Below, piece by piece: positions 45,881-57,770 of a stretch of 64,000 bases of DNA (positions are counted from its first letter, which is position 1; each line of letters opens with the position of its first letter). Origin of the DNA: Macrothele yani (taxonomy: Eukaryota > Arthropoda > Arachnida > Araneae > Macrothelidae); assembly GCA_039090855.1 (NCBI GenBank), contig CM076997.1, forward strand, positions 165,074,709-165,138,708, given 5' to 3'. Below the pieces are notes generated by a model. It was not told the DNA's origin. It did not search any database and saw nothing but the letters and a program-made list of their open reading frames with translations. The translations under genes were made by a program, and so were the position numbers.

Positions 45881-48800
45881 CATCATCATCATCATCGTCA
45901 ACCATTATCAATCCACTGCTGGACGAAGGTCTCCCAAGTTTCCTCCACAACGGTCTGTCTTGTGCCAGTCTCCTCCATGTCACACCCGCATATTTACGAA
46001 TTTCATCCACCCATCTCCCATGTGGTCTTTTTCTGGGTCTTTTCCTGTCCCTTGGAATCCAATCTAAAATTTCGGCTGTCCATCTATGGTCTGTCCTTCT
46101 GGCAGTATGTCCAGCCCATTGCCATTTCAGGGATTTAACTCTGATCATGATGTCTTCCACTCTCGTCATTTTTCGGATCCACGAGTTCCTCTTCTTATCT
46201 CTCCTGGTTATACCAAGCATGCACCTCTCCATGCTTCTTTGAGTTGTCTGCAGCCTTTGTATGTCTCTTTTAGTTAAGGTCCACGTCTCTGCACCATACG
46301 TAAGCACTGGAAGGATGCATTGATCAAACACTTTTCTTTTAAGACATAATGGCATATTGCTCTTGAAAATTATGCTGTTTCTTCCAAAAGCTCTCCAAGC
46401 AAGTTTTGTACGCCGATTAATTTCTTCATCAATGTGACCCTCACTTGATATCTGCTGTCCAAGATAAACATACGTATCTGTTATCTCCAGTTTTTCTCCA
46501 TCAATCGATAAATCTTCATTCCTTGTAAAAGCATTGAACATCACTTTTGTCTTCTGAAAGTTCATTTTTAATCCCACTTCTTTACTCTTGTCAGCAAGTT
46601 CCTGGATCATACTCTGCAGCTCTGATGGGGTAGTTGCAAAAATGACTATGTCATCAGCAAAACGAAGGTGGGTTAGATAATCTCCATTAATCTTTATCCC
46701 TTTGTTTTCCCAGTTCAGTGATTGAAAGACATTTTCCAATGTGGCATTAAAGAGCTTTGGAGATATGGTGTCACCTTGTCTCACTCCCTTTCCAATTTTT
46801 ATGTGTTGTATTTTCAAACAGCCGAATCTTTGCACTTGCATTTTCATAGATGTTATTAATAATATTAATGTATGCATCTTCAATACCGCAGGATTTCAGA
46901 GCCGTGGTAACTGCTGATGGTTTCACCGAATCAAAGGCTTTTTCATAATCGATAAAAGCCATGCACAATGGAAGTTCATATTCCCTCGCTCTTTCAATTA
47001 GTTCTCTCAGTACGTGGATATGATCTATTGTGCTGTAGCCACTCCTGAATCCAGCTTGTTCTCTCGGTTGAGCCATGTCCAGTGTTACCTTCAAGCGGTG
47101 TGAAAGAACTTTAGTGAAGATTTTATAAACCACTGATAGGAGGCTGATAGGTCTGTAGTTCCTGAGATCCTCAATGTCACCTTTTTTATGTAGCAGGATC
47201 ATTGTAGCATTGTTCCAATCCTCAGGAATCTTCCCTTCATTAAGGCATCGAGTGAAAATTTGGGCGAGTACTGTTTCAATTTCTCCACTTGCTTCTTGTA
47301 TGATGTCTATAGTAACTCCATCTTCTCCTGGAGCTTTCCCCCGCTTCATGTTCTTGATTGCATGAGCAACTTCTGCTGGGAGGACTGGAAGAACTCTGGT
47401 ACCTTTCATGATGTCTGGAGTACATGTATCATTCCTTTCATATAATTTGGAGTAGAAATCTTTCACTCTTGTCAAAATTTCGCCTCTATTTCTTGTTATA
47501 GAACCATCTTCTTTTCTCAGAGCCATAATCTGTTTTCTTCCCTTACTGAGATGTCCCTTTGCTATCTTTAGGCTTTGGTTGTTTTCAATTGCTTTCCTCA
47601 CTAGCTCACAGTTGAATTTCCTTACGTCTTCAGTGATACTTTTTCGTGCTGTCTTGCATAGCTCTATATATTCCACTTTGGAAGTCACATCTTCTTTAGT
47701 TGTCCTCATCTCTCTTCTTTTTTGCATCAACATTTTGGTTTTTCCTGATAATTTGTTTACATGCAACTTGTTCTTAGACCCAGCTAATTTTGTTGCTGTT
47801 TCCATAAGAGCTTTGGTTACTTTTCTGTTAACTTCCGAAATATCCACTTCTTCCGATGTTAGGCCTTCTAAAGCAGAGAATCTGTTCTTCAGTTCCAACT
47901 TGAAAGTATTATGGTGTTTTTTTAAGGTTGGTTATGTCAATACATTTTGTTTGTCTTATGAGCTTGCCACGTTCCAGTTTAGTGTTGAGGTGCATCTTAC
48001 ATCTCACCAATCTATGGTCACTACCTGTGTTGAACTTGTTTAGCACACTGCAGTCTTCTATGACGAATTTTTTGTTACACATAATAAAATCAATTTCACT
48101 TGTCGTCCTAATTGGATGTCTCCATGTCCATTTCCTGTGTGGCTTTTTCTTGAAAAAGGAATTCAAGATGAAAATCCTTCTGCCTCTGCAAACTCAACGA
48201 GAGTATTTCCACGCTGGTTTCTGTTGCCGTGACCGAATTTACCTACTGAAGTTTCATTCTGTTGCCGGTGCCCTATTTTTGCATTGAAATCTCCCATAAT
48301 TATCTTCAAGTGCTGCTTACCTTTATTATTTAGATGACGAATTTCCTCATAAAATTCTTCAATTTCTTCTTCAGGATGACTTGTGGTGGGTGCATAAGTT
48401 TGAATAATCTGAGCCTGGTATCTTCTCGATAGTTGGATAACGAGTCGTGCAGCTCTGTCAGAGGAACTTTCAACTTCTACCACTTTATCCTTCAGTTTCT
48501 TGTTTATTATAAATCCAACACCACTAGTTCTGCCAGTATCTGTCCCACGATAATAGAAGAGATGTCCACTTTTCAGTTCAATGAGATCTTCTCCTTTTCT
48601 CCTTACCTCACTTAGCCCGACGATGTCCCACTTGATCCTTTGTAGTTCCTCTTCCAATTCAAGAAGCCTTGAATCAGAAGATAGGGAGCGTCCGTTGTAG
48701 GTAGCCAAGGTCAGCATCAAATGGCAGCCTAGTCCGGTCCTCCGGGGATTCTTAGCACCCTCTGCCTTCATGTCGCACTGGCCGCTGCCTTGGCCAGGTA

Positions 48801-49058
48801 CATTCCAGCTGCCGGAGACTGAGGGCCAAGATTTAAGTTGTAGAGTCATTTTGGAGGTGTTTGGCCATAACTCACCACGCTGGCCAAGCGGGTTGGTGAG
48901 TGTGGGATAGCATTTCCTCTGATCCCGATGGTATAGTTATACCGCTATTTGCGGTCGTCAGAGCCCCTTTAGTGGGAACAGGATGCACCACGAGAAGGCG
49001 GGGTTGACATTTGTCAAGGAGAGGCTGTGATGTTACGCATCACCTGACCTTACATCCC
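45881..49058 (-). mobile_element. Full-length RTE-type non-LTR retrotransposon, copy 2
   Basis: Same element as 19951-23132, inverted, 3178 bp, with 11-bp target duplications and a (GAT)n tail (ATC repeats at 45881-45899 on plus). By eye the two copies differ at only scattered positions, so both inserted recently relative to every other element here, or one of them was corrected against the other. Confidence 0.9.
45888..48849 (-). pseudogene. RTE endonuclease-reverse transcriptase, disabled by four small indels
   Basis: Same domain order as copy 1 (endonuclease from 48849, reverse transcriptase with FADD near 46670). Compared with copy 1: one T missing near 48173 ends the first frame after 228 residues; one extra A near 47925 ends the next; a 2-base loss near 46805 ends the third (after TTHKNWKGSETR); one G missing near 45935 changes the C-terminus so it reads into the GAT tail as a run of Asp. 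The lysine codon that is a stop in copy 1 is intact here. All four are small indels, three in homopolymers, so sequencing or assembly error is possible for some. Confidence 0.85.
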
Positions 49059-49074
49059 ATTTTAACTATATCAC

Positions 49075-50418
49075 AGAAAAAATCGTAACGGAAGTAAAGC
49101 TTATTTTCGCGGTCAGACGTTGTAGTTCAGCCATAGTGTCATAGTAAGTCAAGAAAATAACACATTTGCGCGCAGAAAAATTTCCGAAAAGTTATTCGCA
49201 AACAGGTAAACCTAATCACTGGTGTTAAAAGATGTATACATCAAATGCTTCGGTAAAAATGAAATAAAGAAGTTGAAATCCAAGATGTTATATTTTAAAC
49301 GGTGTATATTAACGTATAGCATCCCTTTTATCATCGACGCATATATACAGTAACATGCAATTTCTTTGCCTCAAAATACCTGTTAATGATTTAACAGTCA
49401 AAAATTACGGAACTTATTTTTGAAATTTTACGAATTGCCTTTTGAAGAATGCAACGAAGCCGCAACCGACAAAATAAACTCTTTCTTATTATCTGGTTTA
49501 TGGTGGCAAGCATGGATATCTCGAATGATAAGTCTTGCGTTTCTCAAGGGTATCTGCAAAATCACAAATCCCTCGACATTTACTTAGAGAGACACGGCGC
49601 TACTTGAAACCAGAAAATTACTTTCATGCCTAAGGAATGTACTTTGCCAGAACCACAGGGTTTTGCAGAAATGTGGACCAAGGGTCCGAGCAGTGCTTGA
49701 AAACGACATTCAGGTGTCTAGGGAGCTAGGAAAAAGATGAAAAATCCCATCAAAATAAAAGCTTTCATCTATATGTAACGCTGGAGTTGTCTCTAGTGCT
49801 TTGCTCTTGTTTGGCGAAGGTCATGTTCAGGTTCCTGATGTTCGTGATTGTGTCTTATCGTGTCACATGCTTTATACTGGTTTATCTTCAGGATGCTTTT
49901 GCCACAAGTTCTGTATTTGTTACTGTTGTTTACTGAGGATATGGGTCTGTGTACTTCTTGAAATTCTGGGGAGACTCTTTTCAAGGAGATATTTTAATGA
50001 AAAATTTTGTGTTCTGTTTTTAGGTTTGTGGTCCATGGCTTACGGAGTATTTACCAGTGGAAATTGGTATCTCTTGCTTTTCACTGGTATTTTGAAACGC
50101 CACTCCCACCAGATTTTGCAACTCCCCTGAAGATTACTATCCGGTTCTGTATAGTTTTATATCTTCTATATCCATTTTAATTTTCAGTTTTTATTATTAC
50201 CGTATGAATTTCATTTTTATGTGCGTTTTCATGCATATATGCTATTCTGTATGACATGCTGCATATGCGTTTCACTAATTATGTTTTTTTATTAATGCTT
50301 GTGTAAATGTAATTACTGGCATGTTTCGGTATTGAGAATGTTCAGTAATTTCTTTTCTTGCATTTGTTATAATCACCAAGCACTTATTGAAAATACGAAA
50401 AATTATTAAATTCTAATG
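49075..50418. other. No gene recognised
   Basis: A+T-rich. The plus frame 49801-50130 (109 codons) and a reverse frame 49793-49984 overlap each other. Neither has a known domain. Confidence 0.45.
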
Positions 50419-50426
50419 AATGTAAC

Positions 50427-50683
50427 CAGGGGCGTGTTTAAAAGGACGGCAAAAGGGCCTTGCCTCCCACCCTGAATATATTTTATTTTTTTATGTTTTT
50501 TGTGAAAATGCGAGTTACAAAATAAACAAATGCATTAATTTAATAAAAATCCATCAACTTACCTTAGAAAATAATGCTTTAATTTTTTTATATTTTTATT
50601 AATATTTATTTTGTTCCGGTGGGATTTAAAAATTTCCATTTTTCGTCGTATTCCCCCGAAAAAATGTTCTATATAGGCCCCTG
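50427..50683. mobile_element. hAT-like MITE, 257 bp
   Basis: Starts CAGGGGCGTG and ends TAGGCCCCTG, short inverted ends. Flanked by AATGTAAC (50419-50426) and AATGTAAA (50684-50691), an 8-bp duplication with one change. No coding capacity. Confidence 0.65.
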
Positions 50684-50691
50684 AATGTAAA

Positions 50692-52270
50692 TTTCCACTG
50701 TTTGTTACATGTTTCCGAGAACAGGTTATGTTAACTGATTAAAAGGAGGTATAGTTTTTATAGCTACAATGATCAATAAGTTCTAAGTATTCATCTTTAA
50801 TCTACACTGTGACCTCAAAATATAAATAAGAAATTCCGAAAAATATTCAGCTATTTATATTCGAAATCGATTTGTTTAAGGACAGTATTATTTTGTCACA
50901 TTTTCATAAAAATTGGAATTTCTAAGCAAATAAAGGAGAAGACATATTTATTGAAATATAACCAAAATGGGGGAATGTTGTATTAATTAATTATTAAATT
51001 TTTTGAAGAGAGCCCCCTTTATGTTGTGAATTATTTCAACTCAAAATTCTACCGAAGGCTATATGTTTTAGTTTTGGGAAACAAAATGCCATTAGAGAAG
51101 AGTCTTATAATGTGGCGAATCAGACTGAACATAATAATCCGTAAAACATTTTAAAAAATCAGGTTAAAATGTTGGGATTACTTTTTGTCACATCTGCAAA
51201 TCATCATGCAAAAAAACAAAAGTCACAGTGCCATCAGCAAAATACCTAAAGCTCTGACAGCGATTTTTAAGGGAGCACCGAAAGAGCAGCATAATGTGGT
51301 CTAGATCAGCAAGCTAGGAAAGCTCATTTTAAACATTCCCCATCTTTTATGCTCTTTATCATTGTTCCTACCCTTCGAATAAGAAAACAGAGTCTCTGAT
51401 TTTGGCATGATGACAGGGAAACAGGGAAGGAACCACGGATGAAAAGAATGATCTCATGCAAGTACAATGAAGTGCGGAAAAAGAGCAACGCCCTGACAGA
51501 GAATTTCCTGGACGTCACCCATGATGTTCTGATGGGATAGAAGATTTTTCGACATGATCTGCGAGCTATGTTACGGTATCGATCCACACCTCAACCCACA
51601 TATGTAGCATGTGTCAAGGTCCAAGGCGCCCCCTTTTCTTCTCCTTTCGCTCCCATTTTTTTATATCTTTTCAGGGGTTTCTTTTATCTCCCGTTCTCCA
51701 GCTTTTCCTTCTCTTCATCTTTCGCGGAAGAAAGGTTATCCCCAACGGAATTGATGCGGGACTCATACTTGCCGTATTCCTTTTTTCAAATGACAGCCGT
51801 CGAATATAGCACCACAAACAAATATAATCTTTTCCTCCTTCGTCTCAAGTTTTTATGCCCTTGACCGAAGTCGAACTATTAGAATTTGAGAGCAGAAATG
51901 TTATTTTCTCGTCATATCCCATATGGCTTTTAGCAGAAAACAAGACAGGTTCTGTCTCGTGTCATAGATGAGAGAAAACATAACGCCTTCATGATTAGTT
52001 AGAGAAGCAAAAATGAAATTTCAAGAGAAAAAGTCACTGTTTTCGATTTTCTTGTATTTTGTTGTGCACCCGCTCTGTGATGTCTAGTGTTTATACGATG
52101 AATTCTTCAAGTACGATTAATACTTAAGGCTTGTTTAATAAGGTTGAAATTTTGTCACTGAAACTTATATTTTGCTGTGATTTACCATTTATAAAGAAAC
52201 GCTGGTGTAAAAATGCGAATTTAGTTCTGAACTATCACTTCTGCCTCAAATTTCATTCATTTTTGGGGGA
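50692..52270. other. No gene recognised
   Basis: A+T-rich with no domain-bearing frame. The 98-codon frame 51568-51864 is pyrimidine-driven (Ser/Phe-rich) and probably accidental. Confidence 0.45.
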
Positions 52271-52272
52271 GA

Positions 52273-52445
52273 GGGTTTATGACTCCCTTGAGCAACTCAA
52301 CGGACAATAAGCAGTAGCTCGTCGCTAATTTGAGCCATTGGTTTGAAGGAAGGGAAAAAAGCAATATTGTAAGATATGCACACCATCCATCCCGCACGCG
52401 GAATTTGAATCCGGACGCACTATTATAAATCAATAACCATTAGAA
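52273..52445 (-). mobile_element. Worn tRNA-SINE
   Basis: The plus strand carries TTGAGCAACTCAACGGACAA, TAAGCAGTAGCTCGTCGCTA, GCACACCATCCATCC and GAATTTGAATCCGGAC in family order. Confidence 0.7.
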
Positions 52446-52509
52446 GTCAACGCCTTGTAGCATTTGGCCGCAGGGATGACAAAGTTGGAAATTATGAAGA
52501 AGCAGTTCA

Positions 52510-52996
52510 CATTATAACGAAGTAAATTTCTCCGTCATTTTTATCCGCGCCAGGATTCGAACCCGGGTCCCCTCATTCCGGAATAAGTTGCTCTACCAAT
52601 TGAGCTACGCGGACATTTCATTCCGATTCCTATCTGCCTTTATGTCGTGTGCGTCCTTCTGGCAGGTACGTCACATCTCCTAGTACGTTACATCATCTCC
52701 CCCTTATTTTTTTTTTCGAAGTGCTGCTCTTATTTTTCCTATCTCGCGGTGTGGAAATAACATCACACCATTGCGAGATTGTGAACGGTCGGGTCATCCG
52801 GATAGTTCGGGCGCCATTATAACGAATTGAATTTCTCCGTCATTTTTATCCGCGCCAGGATTCGAACCCGGGTCCCCTCATTCCGGAATAAGTTGCTCTA
52901 CCAATTGAGCTACGCGGACATTTCATTCCGATTCCTATCTGCCTTTATGTCGTGTGCGTCCTTCTGGCAGGTACGTCACATCTCCTAGTACGTTAC
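52510..52996 (-). repeat. Two identical-length tRNA-like modules in tandem (305-bp spacing)
   Basis: Modules 52510-52691 and 52815-52996 are each 182 bp and almost identical. On the minus strand each holds a 72-nt tRNA-like core (52614-52543 and 52919-52848): a seven-pair acceptor (GTCCGCG/CGCGGAT), a good D arm (GCTC..GAGC), B box GGTTCGAATCC, and a CCG where an Arg anticodon would sit. The anticodon stem pairs only if the loop is 6 nt (CTTAT/ATGAG around TCCGGA), so it is off by one from a real tRNA. Between them a 39-bp hairpin (52741-52779) and a GGGTCATCCGGATAG-type block repeat the layout at 60306-60887. Confidence 0.8.
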
Positions 52997-53092
52997 AACA
53001 TATGTCCCAGACCATGTTTTCGAACATTACTGACAACAATAAAAATAATTTTCTATTTCTGCTCTGAAATTTTATTTTCCTACCCCAGTGGG

Positions 53093-53285
53093 TTTAACGA
53101 CCACCGTGAGCAAAACATTGGGCTATAAGCAGTCGCTCGTCCCTAATTTAGGGCAACTGATACGAGGGAGTGAGCCAGTGCCATAAGAGAAACACAACCA
53201 TCCATGCTTCACCAAGATTTGAACCCAGACCCATCTCAGGCGAAAGACCAGAGGCCATCACTTAGACCACTCCGCCACCGGTGCA
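53093..53285 (-). mobile_element. tRNA-derived SINE, nearly complete
   Basis: Antisense on plus: GTTTAACGACCACCGTGAGC, GGGCTATAAGCAGTCGCTCG, GCCAGTGCCATAAGAGAAAC, the B-box complement GATTTGAACCCAGACCC and the A-box complement CACTTAGACCACTCCGCCAC. Confidence 0.85.
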
Positions 53286-53357
53286 ACCCCCGTTGTTGTG
53301 TGGTAAGTGGTGTCTAAACATCCATTCGAGATCAGTCTGTCGGCCTGTAATAAATGA

Positions 53358-53452
53358 CCGCTCGCTCACTTCCCTCCGTGGAACAAATGCCCACGAATTA
53401 GGGGCGAGCAATCACTCATAACCCTCTGAGTTGCACATGATGGTCATTAAAC
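53358..53452 (+). mobile_element. SINE fragment, 3' half, sense strand
   Basis: CTTCCCTCCGTGGAACAAAT, AATTAGGGGCGAGCAA and GTTGCACATGATGGTCATTA match the tail of the same SINE in the opposite orientation to its neighbour at 53093-53285, 73 bp away. Confidence 0.7.
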
Positions 53453-53459
53453 TGCACGT

Positions 53460-54560
53460 AAAACTGTCTAGAGAGCGAAAGTCCGAAACAAACCAAAATA
53501 ACAAAAAAATAACGTTAAAATAATGTGGGATTTACAAAACATGAATTGATTTGTAATGAGACCAAAATTAAAAACAATAATTTTGAGGGGTTTTGATATG
53601 CTTACCAATAGTACTGTGGTATATTTATTTCAAGCAATAGTATTAGGGACATTGTCAATTTTAACCAGCAGAACTAGGGATTAAGCATTTTAACTATTAA
53701 TAATATTACTACGGTTTAAAATGGTACAAGGATGTATTAATGTAGTGTTCATTTGTCCAAGCATTTTGTTCATCAGCCCAAAACTAATCCATTGTCTTTT
53801 TATTAAAAAAAGCATGCAAACGAACTGCCATTACTTCACCATAAATAACGCTCGGGTTAATTACCTGATTTTTTAATTTCAAGCACTTCACTGTTGAAGA
53901 AGTATATAGTTTTTTCATGTTGTTTTGGGCAGGGGCCGTCTACGTATAGTTTCTTCGCTTTGATTTTGTGAGAGATCACAGCTGTTACAATTTTCATATC
54001 AGCTCATTTAAAAAGCATATGCGGTTTCTTAAATAAAACTTTAGAAACATTGAACTACTCATTGGATGAACTTTATTCAGAGAAGTATTCTCCTTCGTAA
54101 TTTAGAATATCTTTTCAGCTGTCCACAAACTTGCAGTTGCAATATTTGTAAAACTGCTAACATACTGGATCAGACAATTAATTTAGTGTCCAATCGACGA
54201 CATTTCCAATTTTTCAGGACCCATCACTCAGAAACTGTCGAGAGTGCGAAACAAATAAAAATCGCTGGACAGAATATTTGAGAAGCACGAGTATGGGGTA
54301 AGATTTTTAAACTCAGTGTTGAAAGTTTTTTAACTCACTTTCTGCGTCTTTTTACCGACGTAGGGCCAGGTGTTGTCAGGGAGACACAGAATATATTTCC
54401 TGTGGAATAAAACTCGCAGTTTTGTTTCCCTAATTGTGCATGTACTCTCGCTAGCTGGAGGCTGAGTACATTGGCAGTAATTATTTCACCGATTTTCAGC
54501 AACTCAAAATGCACTATGCACGTAACAGTCCACCAGATTAAAATGATCAAATGATCATAT
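53460..54560. other. No gene seen
   Basis: A+T-rich. Short frames at 54066-54281 and 54335-54550 (reverse) have no recognisable features. Confidence 0.45.
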
Positions 54561-54566
54561 GTAGAA

Positions 54567-54870
54567 GATTTTAGGAAGAGAGTGTCTGACCTCAGTTCCT
54601 AAACAACCCTTAGAAATAGGAAGCTAGGAGATTTGGGCTAGAGTGTCCGATAGAAAAGTGACACGGAAGCGAAGTAGAAAGGGGAGGAAGACGCAGTTAT
54701 TTATTACTGGGCGGCCAGCACCCAGGGTCCGACGACTTAAGGTGCCCATCCGAAGCACGGCGGATATTTAGGGGATGGAGCGTTCGTACTTGCCTGCGAT
54801 CGAACCTGAGATCCTTTCCGTATTAGTCACGAACGTTGCCCACTAGGCCACCTGCGGCCCTAACACCAGA
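54567..54870 (-). mobile_element. Second tRNA-derived SINE family
   Basis: The minus strand begins GGGCCGCAGGTGGCCTAGTG (A box TGGCCTAGTGG) near 54862 and has B box GGTTCGATCGC near 54805. The body runs to a 3' part whose complement, TTTTAGGAAGAGAGTGTCTG, is shared with 24745-24830. Distinct from the first SINE in every segment. It interrupts or abuts the mariner remnant at 54880. Confidence 0.7.
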
Positions 54871-54879
54871 TAAAAAAAC

Positions 54880-55230
54880 ATATAAGGATTAGGTCCTGGA
54901 TTGGGGGTATGTACTGCGGATTCATAAGAATTTAGCCATTGGTATGACAGCTTCAAATTATCATACGGGATCCACGTTTCGTCTGCTGTAAGGATGAGGT
55001 TCACAAACGAATCTTTTCGGTACCGGTCAAAGATGTACTTAGAGATCACCGTCCTGTGACCTTCGATCCCTTCCTAAAACTTTTGTCGCACCTATTCACC
55101 CGCCTTCCCGATCTCACACACTCTGCTCAGGTGTTCCCATGTAACTATCGACGAACACATCCAAGTCTAATTGATATCTCGGAATGCTTTTATAGCGAAT
55201 CTGATTCGACAAGGAATTTTAATGCATGCT
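54880..55230 (-). pseudogene. Mariner-type transposase fragment
   Basis: A minus-strand frame (start 55049) reads ISKYIFDRYRKDSFVNLILT then ADETWIPYDN, the standard mariner first catalytic motif (ADETWI), followed by SYQWLNSYESAVHTPNPGPN. Upstream, degraded frames give TWEHLSRVCEIGKAGE. The C-terminal half is absent beyond 54880, where the SINE begins. Confidence 0.75.
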
Positions 55231-55239
55231 TCATCACCT

Positions 55240-55745
55240 GAATGGGGATGTGTAAACTAATTCTTAGCAGTAAAATCGGATTCACAATCGTTCCTGGAAA
55301 TCTCCTGAATTCCACGAAGCGCAGAAAATACGTTCATTTCTAGTTTGAACAGATAAAAGAAGCGATGAGGAATATGTTGTGATTTTTCCATTTCCAGAAT
55401 CGGGGCCCACCTAACTCTGCCTAATAATTGCGCAAAAATTTTCTTTAATAACTTAACAGTTTTTGACGATATGAAAGCATCGAAATATATTTATTCTATA
55501 AACAGAATTCCATCAAAATGTATTTAAGAAAAGACGAACATTTATCTAAATTATCTGATCTTATACATTATCCAATTACTGGAAACATATTAAATAGAGA
55601 GGGGCACGCTGGCGCATCATTAAATAGAGGAGAGTAATAATGAAATATCTAAATAATTTTAAAATTATCGAGTTGTAAGATTTTATATTAAGTGAAAATG
55701 TGATGTCGCAAATTTTATAATTTCTGCTTTTAACTTATGTTAATT
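55240..55745. other. No gene seen
   Basis: A+T-rich spacer before the repetitive element; nothing recognised. Confidence 0.4.
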
Positions 55746-56294
55746 TTTAACACGTCTTTTGCTCAAAAGATCGGGCTTGTGTTACCAGTTTGTCCGTCCA
55801 TCGGCCTATGGACATCATATCTCACCAAATATTAGTCCGATTTGAAACATTCTTTTTCCGTTGGGATGCTTGAAATGTGCGAATGTTGATCTTTCATTTC
55901 GTTGTTGTTGCTTTTTTCGTTTTTTTAACGATGCACAATTTATCGACTAGAGGGTGAAAGTGCAGATTATATCGAATTCAAAATACATATTATTCCATAT
56001 ACTTGCTTCAAAACATCCGATTGAAGAAACTCTCTTACCTTTGGATCCCATTTATGTAGAAGACTATTTTAGGTATAATCACTTTTTCAAGTTACGCACA
56101 GATTTTCTGCAAGGGTACGTAATAGTAAACTGCGTTTTCCCCGATATCTCTGCTTCTGAAATTTGAATTTGAAAAATTCTTTATGTAGCGGATACAGCTC
56201 CTGATGGGAAATCTTTTGCATATAGTTCCAAATTTGGGGTAAAAAATGGTTTCGCCACAATGAAGCGTAAGTGTTAATTTCTGTTTCTGTTATA

Positions 56295-57291
56295 CACTAT
56301 ATTGACAAAAGTCACCGGACACGCAAACGAGAAACACAACATAGCCCAAACTTCTTATGTGGCGCTATACTTCATCCCATACGTGCTCTATGGGATTAAA
56401 ATCAGGTCTCTGTGCTGGTCAGTCCACACATGATACGGAATTATCGTCCAACCACGCCGTAACAGTACTAGCTTTATGGCTCGGTGCATAATCCTGCTGG
56501 TACCAACAAGGTTCGGTTCCATAGTACTGCCACAGATTTTGTAAAGCATGCTTGTCCAGAATATCGAGGTAGACGTGCTGGTTAACAGGTTTGTCCACAA
56601 TAACCAATTGGCCGGGTTCATATCTCGAAAAACAGCCCCACATGAGTACACTGCCAGCTTCAAACTTGACCGTAGGTACACTATATTGTGGTAAATAGCG
56701 TTCCGCCGGCTACCGCCATACCCACACATGTCCATCAGACTGATGGATCGTGTATCTGGATTTATTAGTCCATAGGACCCGTTTCCATTGATCTACAATT
56801 CAAGATAAATGTTCTTTACACCATGCTAAACAACGAGTAGCATTCCGAGTGGAGATGAAATACTTATGAGCAGCCACACGACCACGGTAACTCATGGAAT
56901 GACGTCCTCTGCGAATACTACGTGTACATACCGAGGTTCCAGCATTTTTACTCACCTGTACACTTAGGTCTTGTGCAGTACCCCGCTGATTATCTGTAAC
57001 GAATCTTCTGAGGCTTCAACGTCCTCTATCTCTGATTTTCTTTGGTCTGCCGGTACGTTTTGCTACTTCAATTATGCCCTGTGTCTTCCACTTATTCAGT
57101 ACATCCAAAACAGTTGACTTGGGTATGTTTGAACGCCTCTCGTTTTCTCTTATGGAGAACCCACTAATATAACACGGAACAATCTATCCTTCCCCAAAGT
57201 CAGTTCTTTCCCTTCGCGATATTTTCACTCAACCTCACAGTGCGATATGATCGCGGTCAGCTGCAGGTTTGTTTCTGTCAGGTAGGTAGTG
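56295..57291 (-). pseudogene. Tc1-like transposon with broken transposase (second Tc1 family)
   Basis: The left end CACTATATTGACAAAAGTCA follows TA. The right end has a related but worn GTAGGTAGTG. The minus strand shows MWGCFSRYEPGQLVIVDKPV, QHVYLDILDKHALQNLWQYY, the second catalytic region as YQQDYAPSHKAST (aspartate kept in QD, the usual DNA altered to DYA) and PIEHVW near 56375. The N-terminal half is visible only as scattered motifs (YVLNKWKTQG-like near 57080). Frameshifts make it non-functional. Different from the 32905/39039 family. Confidence 0.75.
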
Positions 57292-57770
57292 TTTGTCCAA
57301 TTCAGTTTGCAGCTATATTTCCACTTCTAAAAACATTATGGAAAAGTTATTTTTTTACTGTATGCCATTCGCCAAAAGATAGATGTTGAACATTATCCTC
57401 CTTAAATAATGCAAAGAGTTCCCGCTAGGGGCGTAAAGGTCGAAATCTTTATTTTCACTATATCTGCTTCCGGGAGAAGTACTTGAAAAGTTATTTTTCC
57501 TTAGCATAGCGTTTTACATGAATAATATTTTTCGCCTATTTCCAAATTGTCCATTACGTAAAATTCTGCCGCTAGCAGATGTAAACTTACACCATGTTTC
57601 CTTCTATATTTCTTCTTTTAACTGTCCGTTTTGAAATTATCTTTGTCTAAGATATTTTTCTTTTACTATGAGAGACCTTTCTCGCACGTTTGTTAATTTT
57701 CGCAACATTCTTTTTAGCCGCCAGTGAAACTAAGTAGCTGTTTCTATTTATGGATGGTTGATCGATTGTA

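Noticed and set aside
49801..50130. 109-codon hydrophobic frame
   Set aside because: Cys/Leu/Phe-rich in T-rich DNA without recognisable topology or splice context; likely chance.
51568..51864. 98-codon Ser/Phe-rich frame
   Set aside because: Explained by a pyrimidine-rich stretch; two frames are open at once and no domain is seen.
52543..52614. Functional tRNA-Arg(CCG)
   Set aside because: Anticodon stem and loop have the wrong length, and the same sequence recurs with repeat-family flanks at three further sites.
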